The translations under genes and the position numbers were made by a program. Source: Pseudomonas palmensis (GTDB taxonomy: Bacteria > Pseudomonadota > Gammaproteobacteria > Pseudomonadales > Pseudomonadaceae). Taken from it: a DNA stretch of 42,960 nt. Shown here piece after piece: positions 16,581-24,160 of the stretch (its first letter is position 1; each line of letters begins with the position of its first letter). The notes below the pieces were generated by a model that saw nothing but the letters and a program-made list of their open reading frames with translations, searched no databases and was not told where the DNA came from. The stretch is taken from the NCBI RefSeq assembly GCF_017848315.1, contig NZ_JAFKEC010000049.1, positions 1 to 42,960 on the forward strand, given 5' to 3'.

Positions 16581-17546
16581 ATGACCCAGGACGAGTGGTT
16601 GAAGGCCAATGCGGCGCGGTTCGGCAGTGACTACGAACGATTGTTCGCCAGCAACGTGCTCAGCCTCGTGGCGGGCATGCGTTACGAGTCGCTGAGTGCG
16701 CAATACCCCTTCAAGGACAATGACGGCAAGCAACGCTACTGCGACCTTGTCATCAATGAAGAGGGAGACGTGCGCATCGCCATCGAAATCGATGGCTATG
16801 ACAAAAGCGGTACGGGCACCGGCATGTCGCACCCCGAGTTCATCGACTGGCAGCGGCGTCAGTCTGCACTCACTTCCCAGGGCTGGCGGGTGCTGCGCTT
16901 TGCCAACCGCGACGTCAGGGATCACCCGCAGCGTTGCGCTCGGGATATCAGCGTACTGCTCGATGCCGAGCGAAAAAAAGCCCACGACCTGCTGTCGAGC
17001 ACGCGCCAGAGCGCCAGCGTGCAGCAGTTGGCGCAGGCGCAGGGCAGCCGGATCAAAGGGCTCAACAAGGAGGTTTCGGTCATGAAGTACACGATCATGT
17101 CATTCACTGCGCTGATCGGGGTTCTGATCGTGGTGTTTGCGTTCAAGGGCACCGAGTCGGTTGCAGGCTCTGCCGTGGTCAGCCAGGCAGTGGCGGCGCC
17201 GGCGTCACCCGCCACCTTGCAGGGCGCCACCTGCGACAACCCGCTGGACTGGCGTCAGGCCGCCGACCATATCGGGCAGAGCGCTGCGGTGCTGGGCCCG
17301 ATCATGAAGGTGACCTACAAACCGTCGTCCAGGGGCCAGCCGACCTGGATCGACCTGGGTGCCAGCTTCCCCAGCAAGCGACGGTTGGGGCTGGTGGTAT
17401 GGGGCGAGCATCGCCCGGCGTTCGCCTCGTTGCTGGCGCAGCCGCTGGAGGGGCGCACGGTGTGCGTGATAGGGCGTATCGAGCAGTACAAGGGCGTGCC
17501 GCGTCTGGAGTTGCAGGGCGCCAGTCAGTTCCAGCTGGTCAAGTGA
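16581..17546 (+). CDS. Predicted membrane-tethered PD-(D/E)XK-like nuclease with C-terminal OB-like domain
   Basis: I do not recognise a named gene. The 321-residue protein has three parts. Residues ~15-130 look like a DUF559/DUF2726/Vsr-type nuclease fold: RYCDLVINE with Asp55, IAIEIDGYDK with Glu69 and Asp71, then a helix WQRRQSALTSQGWRVLRFANRDV. A charged linker (131-165) leads to one membrane helix (YTIMSFTALIGVLIVVFAF, ~170-188). Residues ~215-321 have alternating strands (VLGPIMKVTYK, WIDLGASF, LGLVVWG, VCVIGRIEQYKGVPRLEL) resembling a nucleic-acid-binding OB fold. Topology would place the N-domain inside and the OB-like domain outside, or the reverse. The start at 16581 follows AGGAC. 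The gene is monocistronic. Confidence 0.65.
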   Translation: MTQDEWLKANAARFGSDYERLFASNVLSLVAGMRYESLSAQYPFKDNDGKQRYCDLVINEEGDVRIAIEIDGYDKSGTGTGMSHPEFIDWQRRQSALTSQGWRVLRFANRDVRDHPQRCARDISVLLDAERKKAHDLLSSTRQSASVQQLAQAQGSRIKGLNKEVSVMKYTIMSFTALIGVLIVVFAFKGTESVAGSAVVSQAVAAPASPATLQGATCDNPLDWRQAADHIGQSAAVLGPIMKVTYKPSSRGQPTWIDLGASFPSKRRLGLVVWGEHRPAFASLLAQPLEGRTVCVIGRIEQYKGVPRLELQGASQFQLVK

Positions 17547-17552
17547 TCTTCA

Positions 17553-17580
17553 GGTGCAGCCTTGGCGTCAAGGCTGCACC
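17553..17580. other. Perfect 12-bp stem-loop between convergent genes
   Basis: GGTGCAGCCTTG (17553-17564) pairs completely with CAAGGCTGCACC (17569-17580) around a four-base loop. It sits between the nuclease-like gene and the convergent secreted nuclease gene. There is no T run on either side, so it is a possible bidirectional or factor-assisted terminator. Confidence 0.5.
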
Positions 17581-17589
17581 GTTATCCCC

Positions 17590-18660
17590 TCAGCTGGCCT
17601 TCTGGCAGTTGCCGGCGATGCTGTAGCCCTCTGCCTGGGCGGCAGATTCGCTGCTGAACTCGACCCGATTCTTTTCGGCAATGCTGTTGTACGACGGGCA
17701 GTCCGGGCGGTGGTAGCGCTTCTTGGCCCGGTTGCCGCGCACTTGCCCGGTGGCGTCGGCCACAGTTGCAGCCTTGGTTTTGGCGGGTGCGGCGGGTCTT
17801 GCCGGTGAAGCGGCGGTCGTGGCCGTGCCCTTGCCTTGCCCCAGCTCTGCACGCAGGAATATCGGCGCGTGATCGGAGATGTTCGCCCGGCCTTGCTGGT
17901 GAGTCATGCCCAGGTGTTTCGGGTAGTCGTACACGCCCACGCTGTTGACCTTCAGCGGCGAGGAATGGCTGACGAAGATATTGTCGTAAAGGTTGGCGAA
18001 TTTGCCGTCGGTTGTGGACAGCGTGCTGGCGCCTGCGACCACCAGTGGTCTGGCGGCGGCATTGAGCGACTTCCAGGCAGGCGAAGTGGGCGGCATGTTG
18101 AAGTCGCCCATCAGCAGGATGTGATTGTTGCCGGGGTAGACTTCCTTCAGCCAGGTCCAGTAGCTCGACAGCGCATCGATTTCCGCGACCCGGTCAGACG
18201 GCTTTTTCCCGTACACGATATGCACCGTGGCCACCACGAAATAGGCATTGTCGGTGAGTGACTTGAAGCGCGCGGAGTAGGGCTCGCGCTCGAAGATCTT
18301 CTTGCGGTCCAGGTAGGACACCGCACCGTCTTCATAGGCGACCTTGCTGTCCTTCCACACGAAACCATACATTTCCTTGTACGAAGACCTGCCTACCGCA
18401 TCGGAGGCCATGTGGCTCCAGGGCTCGCCGCTCTGGCGGCTGAGTTCCCTGGCCAGCTTGTCCAGGGCCGCTTCGCTCATCAGCTCCTGCACAGCCAGAA
18501 AATCCACATTTTTGGCGACCTTGGCAATGGCCTTGAAGTCCTTGTTGGGGCGGTCGCTCAGGTGTTCCAGGTTCCAGGTGCCGATACGCGTTTCAGCAAA
18601 CACCTGGCCACACAACAACATCAGCAGCATCACTGCAGCTGCAAGATTCTTGAACATCAT
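17590..18660 (-). CDS. Secreted endonuclease/exonuclease/phosphatase-family nuclease
   Basis: A 356-residue exported protein of the DNase I-like fold. It has a signal peptide (MMFKNLAAAVMLLMLLCGQVFA), then IGTWNLEHLS, AVQELMSEAA, HIVYGKK, HILLMGDFNMPPTS and NISDHAPIFL, which carry the Asn, Glu, His, Asp-Asn and final Asp-His of the active site. A Thr/Ala/Pro-rich linker joins a C-terminal module YHRPDCPSYNSI...NRVEFSSESAAQAEGYSIAGNC, a small metal-binding-type domain often attached to secreted nucleases. A GGAAG lies five bases before the second ATG (18657), which may be the true start. It lies 84 bases after the DUF1654 gene with no clear terminator between, so it may share its SOS promoter. 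Confidence 0.85.
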   Translation of the reverse strand: MMFKNLAAAVMLLMLLCGQVFAETRIGTWNLEHLSDRPNKDFKAIAKVAKNVDFLAVQELMSEAALDKLARELSRQSGEPWSHMASDAVGRSSYKEMYGFVWKDSKVAYEDGAVSYLDRKKIFEREPYSARFKSLTDNAYFVVATVHIVYGKKPSDRVAEIDALSSYWTWLKEVYPGNNHILLMGDFNMPPTSPAWKSLNAAARPLVVAGASTLSTTDGKFANLYDNIFVSHSSPLKVNSVGVYDYPKHLGMTHQQGRANISDHAPIFLRAELGQGKGTATTAASPARPAAPAKTKAATVADATGQVRGNRAKKRYHRPDCPSYNSIAEKNRVEFSSESAAQAEGYSIAGNCQKAS

Positions 18661-18744
18661 TACTTCCAGATTCTACGGATAACACCATCGCCCAGAAGGG
18701 CGACAAGTCGGAGCAGGGTGGGCGGGCAGCGCCTGGCGACGGCT

Positions 18745-18990
18745 TCAGTCTTCCTTGGGCACAACCCAGAAAATCTGCACGCCGCCGTCATCCCGGTAGG
18801 CCAGGGTGACGTTGTCGTTTTCGGCGATTTCCTCGAGCAGGGTCTCCCAGTCGGCAGGCGACTCGTGCTCCAGGCGAAAGATCAGCGCCGCGCGGGACTT
18901 CTGCGCGGTTGGCGAGTTGATAATTTTCTGAATGCGGATGCCCAGTTGCTCGTAGCTGCTGACGGGCTTGGCGGCAGAGGAGGTGGCCAC
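18745..18990 (-). CDS. DUF1654 protein, SOS-controlled
   Basis: An 81-residue protein of the Pseudomonas DUF1654 family (SYEQLGIRIQKIINSPTAQK, RALIFRLEHESPADWETLLEEI, ENDNVTLAYRDDGGVQIFW). It starts at a GTG (18990) with AAGGA ten bases upstream. No enzymatic motif is seen; the short alpha/beta layout suggests a binding or modulating role. The promoter 35-65 bases upstream overlaps a perfect LexA palindrome, and a secreted nuclease gene follows on the same strand, which suggests a DNA-damage-linked unit. Confidence 0.8.
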   Translation of the reverse strand: MATSSAAKPVSSYEQLGIRIQKIINSPTAQKSRAALIFRLEHESPADWETLLEEIAENDNVTLAYRDDGGVQIFWVVPKED

Positions 18991-19012
18991 AGGTACAGGT
19001 TCCTTATTTTTG

Positions 19013-19053
19013 CTGTATGCGCATACAGTATTTTACTGTAAGGTTTTTCGCAA
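19013..19053 (-). promoter_or_regulatory. LexA-regulated promoter of the DUF1654 gene
   Basis: On the minus strand TTGCGA (19053-19048) and TACTGT (19030-19025) are separated by exactly 17 bases. The -10 overlaps CTGTATGCGCATACAG (19013-19028), a fully palindromic CTG-N10-CAG LexA box. Binding of LexA would cover the -10 and transcription start. Confidence 0.85.
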
Positions 19054-19143
19054 CTGCGTGTCGCTCAAAGAACCCATGTGACCACACGGCGCAGGCTTTG
19101 CTGCACCGTGGGCAAAATAAAAGTGGCGAGGTTACAAGAGGTT

Positions 19144-19172
19144 AGGCCGCCCCGCTGTAGGAAGGGCGGCCT
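19144..19172 (-). terminator. Candidate terminator after ansB
   Basis: AGGCCGCCC (19144-19152) pairs with GGGCGGCCT (19164-19172), a nine-base stem 16 bases beyond the ansB stop. The following minus-strand sequence has only scattered T, so termination strength is uncertain. Confidence 0.5.
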
Positions 19173-19187
19173 GCCGGGCTACTGCAC

Positions 19188-20276
19188 TCAGTATTCCCAG
19201 AAGATGCGCTGCAGCTCTTTGCTGTCCTGGGTCTTGGTCAGGGCGACCATGGCCAGGATGCGCGCTTTTTGCGGGTTCAGGTCGTGCGCCACTACCCAGT
19301 CGTTCTTGTCGTCAGGCTGCTCGGCGTTGCGCAGCACGAACCCGCCCTGGTTGACGTGGGACGAACGGATGATCTGCACGCCGTTCTTGCGCAGTTCCTG
19401 CAGGGCCGGCACTACGCGCGAGGACACCGAACCGTTGCCGGTACCGGCATGGATGATGGCCTTGGCGCCATTTTGCGCCAGGGCCTTGTAGGCGGTGTCG
19501 CTGACGTTGCCGTAGCTGTAGGCGATGTCCACGGCAGGCAGGCTGCTGATGGTCTTGATGTCGAATTCCGAATCCATCGTGTGGCGCTTGGCCGGCAGGC
19601 GGAACCAGTACGACTTGCCTTCCACGACCATGCCCATCGGGCCCCAGGCGCTCTTGAACGCTTCGGTCTTGATGTTGATCGACTTGCTCACGTCGCGACC
19701 GGACTGGATCTCGTCGTTCATGGTCACCAGCACGCCCTTACCGCGCGATTGCTTGTCGCTGGCCACGGCCACGGCGTTGTACAGGTTGAGCATGCCGTCA
19801 GCCGACATTGCGGTACCGGGGCGCATGGAGCCCACGACCACGATCGGCTTGTCGGTCTTTTCCACCAGGTTGAGGAAGTAGGCGGTCTCTTCGAGGGTGT
19901 CGGTACCGTGGGTGATCACGATGCCGTCCACGTCCTTGCTGTCGGCCAGCTCGGCAACGCGCTTGCCCAGTTGCAGCAGGTTTTCGTTGGTGATGCTTTC
20001 GGAGGCGATCTGCATCACCTGCTCGCCGCGTACGTTGGCCAGGTTGGCCAGCTCCGGAACACCGGCAATCAGCTTGTCGACGCCCACCTTGGCGGCTTGA
20101 TAGGTAGCGCTGTTGGCGGCGCTGGCACCAGCACCGGCAATGGTGCCGCCGGTGGCGAGGATAACCACGTTGGCGAGTTTCTGTTGGGTTTCGGCTTCCT
20201 TGGCGTAGGCGCCAGCAGGGAAGAACATGAACAGGGCCAGGGCGGCCGGAGCGAAGGAGTGAAGCGCAGCTTTCAT
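19188..20276 (-). CDS. ansB: Periplasmic glutaminase-asparaginase
   Basis: Hydrolyses glutamine and asparagine to the acidic amino acids plus ammonia in the periplasm. The 362-residue protein has a Sec signal (MKAALHSFAPAALALFMFFPAGAYA). The nucleophile Thr lies in ILATGGTIAGAG, the second Thr-Asp in ITHGTDTLEETAYFL, with the flexible loop containing SATYQAAKVG. GSMRPGTAMSADG is the conserved substrate-loop region. An AAGGA lies ten bases before the ATG. The gene is divergent from rbsB across 335 bases that contain paired palindromes. The dual glutaminase/asparaginase assignment follows the Pseudomonas 7A-type relatives. Confidence 0.95.
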   Translation of the reverse strand: MKAALHSFAPAALALFMFFPAGAYAKEAETQQKLANVVILATGGTIAGAGASAANSATYQAAKVGVDKLIAGVPELANLANVRGEQVMQIASESITNENLLQLGKRVAELADSKDVDGIVITHGTDTLEETAYFLNLVEKTDKPIVVVGSMRPGTAMSADGMLNLYNAVAVASDKQSRGKGVLVTMNDEIQSGRDVSKSINIKTEAFKSAWGPMGMVVEGKSYWFRLPAKRHTMDSEFDIKTISSLPAVDIAYSYGNVSDTAYKALAQNGAKAIIHAGTGNGSVSSRVVPALQELRKNGVQIIRSSHVNQGGFVLRNAEQPDDKNDWVVAHDLNPQKARILAMVALTKTQDSKELQRIFWEY

Positions 20277-20427
20277 CGTTATTGTTCCTTATGAGTGAAA
20301 TTGCTGTGTTGCCCACACAAGTTCAGCAGAAAGCGTACCAGTTGCCCAATTAACTGAGCGTTGACGTCAATTCATTGATTTATAAGAAATTTATTTGGGC
20401 TTATGCCCCGTGCTGCCCGGCACTGCT

Positions 20428-20473
20428 TTCGGAAACCCGAATTATTGCGGTGCCAGATGTTCGGTTTTCCGAA
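20428..20473. promoter_or_regulatory. Twin palindromes TTCGG-N4-CCGAA in the ansB-rbsB gap
   Basis: The 335-base gap 20277-20611 holds two copies of TTCGG-N4-CCGAA, at 20428-20441 and 20460-20473. Their centres are 32 bases apart, three helical turns, so a regulator could bind both on one DNA face. They lie about 155-195 bases from either start codon, and the regulated gene is unclear. The left part of the gap is AT-rich near 20360-20400. No RNA gene is seen there. Confidence 0.5.
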
Positions 20474-20563
20474 GATTTTAAGGATAATTCCCGGCACTAT
20501 TGGGGCCATGAAGGGCGGTCGGCAGATTTGACAAAACCCGGTAGCGTTTCCATAGTTGTTAAC

Positions 20564-20577
20564 CGCAAACGTTTGCG
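20564..20577 (+). promoter_or_regulatory. RbsR (LacI-family) operator upstream of rbsB
   Basis: CGCAAACGTTTGCG is a 14-base perfect palindrome with the central CG step typical of LacI/PurR/RbsR operators. It lies 34 bases before the rbsB start, where it would block transcription when ribose is absent. Confidence 0.8.
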
Positions 20578-20611
20578 ACCCGACAAAAATCATAAGATTC
20601 GGAGTGAACCC

Positions 20612-21568
20612 ATGACGCTGCCCTTCGCTGGACGCCTGCTGGCCGTTGCCATGCTGGCCACCCTCGCCACCGCCGTACCCTTCAGCCACGCCCATGCCGA
20701 CACCGCCAAGCCCAAGGTGGCCCTGGTGATGAAGTCGCTGGCCAACGAGTTCTTCCTCACCATGGAAGACGGCGCCAAGGCCTACCAGAGAGACCACGCA
20801 GGCGAGTTCGACCTGGTATCCAATGGCATAAAGGACGAGTCCGATACCAGCAACCAGATCCGCATCGTCGAGCAGATGATCGTCTCCGGCGTCAACGCGC
20901 TGGTGATTGCCCCGGCCGATTCCAAGGCCCTGGTGCCAGTGGTCAAGAAGGCCATGGACGCGGGGATCACCGTGGTCAACATCGACAACCGCCTCGACCC
21001 GGGTGTACTCAAGAGCAAGAACCTCAGCGTGCCTTTCGTGGGCCCCGACAACCGCAAGGGCGCGCGCCTGGTGGGCGAGTACCTGGCCACCCGCCTGAGC
21101 GTGGGCGATCAGGTCGGCATCATCGAGGGCGTGCCGACCACCACCAACGCCCAGCAGCGTACCGCCGGTTTCAAGGACGCCATGGAGGCAGCCAAGATCA
21201 AGATCGTCTCGGTGCAATCGGGCAACTGGGAGATCGACAAGGGCAATGCCGTGGCCTCGGCCATGCTCAACGAATACCCCGACCTCAAGGCGCTGCTGGC
21301 CGGCAACGACAGCATGGCGCTCGGCGCGGTGTCGGCGGTGCGCGCGGCAGGCAAGGTCGGTGCGGTGCAGGTGGTGGGCTACGACAACATCAAGGCGATC
21401 CAGCCGATGCTGCGCGACGGTCGCGTGCTGGCCACGGCCGATCAATACGCCGCCAAGCAGGCGGTGTTCGGTATTGAGGCGGCCCTGAAGATGCTGCGCG
21501 GCGAGAAGCCGGACGTGGATGCCGACAACGTCATCCAGACCCCGGTCGAGCTGGTCAAGCAGCCCTAG
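20612..21568 (+). CDS. rbsB: Ribose ABC transporter, periplasmic binding protein
   Basis: Captures ribose in the periplasm for the RbsAC importer. The 318-residue protein has a signal peptide (MTLPFAGRLLAVAMLATLATAVPFSHAHA) and a type I periplasmic-binding fold: VALVMKSLANEFFLTMEDGAK, IVEQMIVSGVNALVIAPADS, GITVVNIDNRLDP and LLAGNDSMALGAVSAVRAAG. GGAG lies seven bases before the ATG. It is the first gene of the rbs operon and is followed after 46 bases by rbsA. Confidence 0.93.
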   Translation: MTLPFAGRLLAVAMLATLATAVPFSHAHADTAKPKVALVMKSLANEFFLTMEDGAKAYQRDHAGEFDLVSNGIKDESDTSNQIRIVEQMIVSGVNALVIAPADSKALVPVVKKAMDAGITVVNIDNRLDPGVLKSKNLSVPFVGPDNRKGARLVGEYLATRLSVGDQVGIIEGVPTTTNAQQRTAGFKDAMEAAKIKIVSVQSGNWEIDKGNAVASAMLNEYPDLKALLAGNDSMALGAVSAVRAAGKVGAVQVVGYDNIKAIQPMLRDGRVLATADQYAAKQAVFGIEAALKMLRGEKPDVDADNVIQTPVELVKQP

Positions 21569-21614
21569 CCCGCTGACGGTGCCTGCCGTGGTGCGGGCGC
21601 CAGGAGAATACCTT

Positions 21615-23165
21615 ATGTCGGCGACTGCGGATGTCGTGTTGTCGGTCAGTGCAATCGGCAAGACCTACGCCCAGCCCGTGCTGGGCGATATCGAACTGTC
21701 CCTGCTGCGCGGCGAAGTGCTGGCCCTGACTGGCGAGAACGGTGCGGGCAAGAGCACCCTGTCGAAGATCATCGGCGGGCTCGAAACCCCCACCACCGGG
21801 CAGATGTTCTACCAGGGCCAGGTGTATCAGCCCGCCAGCCGCACCGCGGCCGAGCGCCTGGGCGTGCGCATGGTGATGCAGGAGCTCAACCTGCTGCCGA
21901 CCCTGAGCGTGGCCGAGAACCTGTTTCTGCACAACCTGCCCAGCCGCGCCGGCTGGGTCAATCGCACGCGCCTGCGCCAACTGGCGACCGCGGCAATGGC
22001 GCAGGTGGGGCTCGAAGCGATCGACCCCGATACGCTGGTCGGCGAGCTGGGTATCGGCCATCAGCAGATGGTGGAGATCGCCCGCAACCTGATCGGCGAC
22101 TGCCATGTGCTGATTCTCGACGAGCCCACCGCGATGCTCACCGCACGCGAGGTGGAGCTGCTGTTCCGCCAGATCGAGCGCCTGCAGCAACGGGGTGTGT
22201 CGATCATCTACATTTCCCACCGCCTCGAAGAGCTCAAGCGCATCGCCCAGCGCATTGCCGTGCTGCGCGACGGCAAGCTGGTGTGCGTGGAACCGATGCA
22301 GCGCTACAGCAGCGAGCAACTGGTCAACCTGATGGTGGGGCGCGAGCTGGGCGAGCATATCGACCTGGGGCGCCGCACGATCGGCGAGCCGGTACTGCGT
22401 GTCAGCGGCCTGGGCCGGGGCGACAAGGTGCAGGACGTCTCGTTCGAGGTGCGCAGCGGCGAAATCTTCGGCATCTCCGGGCTTATCGGTGCCGGGCGTA
22501 CCGAGCTGCTGCGCCTGATCTTCGGTGCCGACACGGCCGACAGTGGCAGCATCGAGCTGGGCAGCCCGCTGCGCCCGGTGCGCATCGATTCGCCCATGGC
22601 TGCAGTGCGCCACGGCGTGGCCCTGATTACCGAAGACCGCAAGGGCGAAGGCCTGCTGTTGTCGCAGTCGGTCAGTGCCAACCTGGCGTTGGGCAACATG
22701 CCGGCGATCTCACGCGCGGGCCTGGTGGACGGTGCTGCCGAGCGTGCCCTGGCCGAGCGCCAGATCCAGGCCATGCGCATCCGCAGCGCCGGGCCCGCAC
22801 AAACGGTGGGCGAGCTGTCGGGTGGCAACCAGCAGAAGGTGGTGATCGGCCGCTGGCTGGAGCGCGACTGCGCCGTGCTGCTGTTCGACGAGCCCACGCG
22901 CGGTATCGATGTGGGCGCCAAGTTCGACATCTATGGGCTGCTCGCCGAGCTGACCCGCCAGGGCAAGGCGCTGCTGGTGGTGTCCAGCGACCTGCGCGAA
23001 CTGATGCTGATCTGCGATCGCATCGGCGTGCTTTCGGCAGGGCGCCTGATTGAAACCTTCGAGCGTGAGCACTGGAGCCAGGACCAGCTACTGGCCGCCG
23101 CCTTTGCCGGCTATCAGAAACGTGACGCGCTGCTGCAAGACGCAGTGCCCAGGAACCCCGCATGA
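21615..23165 (+). CDS. rbsA: Ribose ABC transporter, ATP-binding protein
   Basis: The double ATPase that powers ribose import at the inner membrane. Its 516 residues hold two ABC domains. The first has GENGAGKST and HVLILDEPTAMLT; the second has a degenerate Walker A (SGLIGAGRTEL), the signature LSGGNQQKVVIGRWL and VLLFDEPTRGIDVGAK, the usual arrangement in sugar importers of this class. The ATG at 21615 is preceded by AGGAGA. Its stop overlaps the rbsC start as ATGA (23162-23165). Confidence 0.95.
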   Translation: MSATADVVLSVSAIGKTYAQPVLGDIELSLLRGEVLALTGENGAGKSTLSKIIGGLETPTTGQMFYQGQVYQPASRTAAERLGVRMVMQELNLLPTLSVAENLFLHNLPSRAGWVNRTRLRQLATAAMAQVGLEAIDPDTLVGELGIGHQQMVEIARNLIGDCHVLILDEPTAMLTAREVELLFRQIERLQQRGVSIIYISHRLEELKRIAQRIAVLRDGKLVCVEPMQRYSSEQLVNLMVGRELGEHIDLGRRTIGEPVLRVSGLGRGDKVQDVSFEVRSGEIFGISGLIGAGRTELLRLIFGADTADSGSIELGSPLRPVRIDSPMAAVRHGVALITEDRKGEGLLLSQSVSANLALGNMPAISRAGLVDGAAERALAERQIQAMRIRSAGPAQTVGELSGGNQQKVVIGRWLERDCAVLLFDEPTRGIDVGAKFDIYGLLAELTRQGKALLVVSSDLRELMLICDRIGVLSAGRLIETFEREHWSQDQLLAAAFAGYQKRDALLQDAVPRNPA

Positions 23166-24157
23166 ACACCTCCCCGATAGACACACCGCCTGGCCCACCG
23201 GCCCGGCGCAGCGGTACCTACCTCGGCCTGGGGACCTACCTGGGCCTGGCCGGTGCGTTGCTGGCGATGGTGGTGCTGTTCTCGTTGCTGAGCAGCCACT
23301 TTCTGTCGTACGGCACCTTCAGCACCCTGGCCAACCAGATCCCCGACCTGATGGTGCTGGCGGTGGGCATGACCTTCGTGCTGATCATCGGCGGCATCGA
23401 CCTGTCGGTGGGCTCGGTACTGGCCCTGGCCGCGTCGGCGGTCAGCGTGGCGATTCTGGGCTGGGGCTGGAGCGTGCTGCCGGCGGCACTGCTCGGCATG
23501 GGGTGCGCGGCACTGGCCGGGACCCTTACCGGCTCGATCACCGTGGCCTGGCGCATCCCTTCGTTCATCGTCTCGCTGGGTGTGCTGGAAATGGCGCGTG
23601 GCGTGGCCTACCAGCTCACCGACTCGCGCACCGCGTACATCGGTGATGCCTTTGCCTGGCTGTCGGAGCCGGTGGCCTTCGGCATTTCGCCGGCCTTCAT
23701 CATCGCCTTGCTGGTGATCGTGGTGGCGCAACTGGTACTGACCCGCACCGTGTTCGGCCGTTACCTGATCGGCATCGGCACCAACGAAGAGGCCGTGCGC
23801 CTGGCCGGCATCGATCCGCGCCCGTACAAGATCCTGGTGTTCTCGCTGATGGGCCTGCTGGCCGGCCTGGCGGCGCTGTTCCAGATCTCGCGGCTGGAGG
23901 CCGCCGACCCCAACGCCGGCTCCGGGTTGGAGCTGCAGGTGATTGCCGCCGTGGTGATCGGCGGCACCAGCCTGATGGGCGGTCGCGGTTCGGTCATCAG
24001 CACCTTCTTCGGTGTGCTGATCATTTCGGTGCTGGCCGCAGGGCTGGCGCAGATCGGCGCCAGCGAGCCGACCAAACGCATCATCACCGGGGCGGTCATC
24101 GTGATCGCCGTGGTTCTCGACACTTACCGCAGCCGGCGCGCGCGCCGGCGGACCTGA
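23162..24157 (+). CDS. rbsC: Ribose ABC transporter, permease
   Basis: A 331-residue inner-membrane permease that probably works as a homodimer with RbsA. It has about nine to ten hydrophobic helices, with the family motif IIGGIDLSVGSVLALAASAVS and the later GTNEEAVRLAGIDPRPYKILVFSLMG that contacts the ATPase, then VIAAVVIGGTSLMGGRG. The start overlaps the rbsA stop by four bases. It lies three bases before rbsR. Confidence 0.95.
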   Translation: MNTSPIDTPPGPPARRSGTYLGLGTYLGLAGALLAMVVLFSLLSSHFLSYGTFSTLANQIPDLMVLAVGMTFVLIIGGIDLSVGSVLALAASAVSVAILGWGWSVLPAALLGMGCAALAGTLTGSITVAWRIPSFIVSLGVLEMARGVAYQLTDSRTAYIGDAFAWLSEPVAFGISPAFIIALLVIVVAQLVLTRTVFGRYLIGIGTNEEAVRLAGIDPRPYKILVFSLMGLLAGLAALFQISRLEAADPNAGSGLELQVIAAVVIGGTSLMGGRGSVISTFFGVLIISVLAAGLAQIGASEPTKRIITGAVIVIAVVLDTYRSRRARRRT

Positions 24158-24160
24158 ACA

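Noticed and set aside
18688..18703. TCGCCC/GGGCGA hairpin between the DUF1654 and nuclease genes as a terminator
   Set aside because: No T run follows on the minus strand, so it was not used to split the proposed unit.
20440..20480. Possible sigma-54 promoter on the minus strand (TGGCAC)
   Set aside because: The -12 part does not follow at the needed distance; only the -24 half fits.
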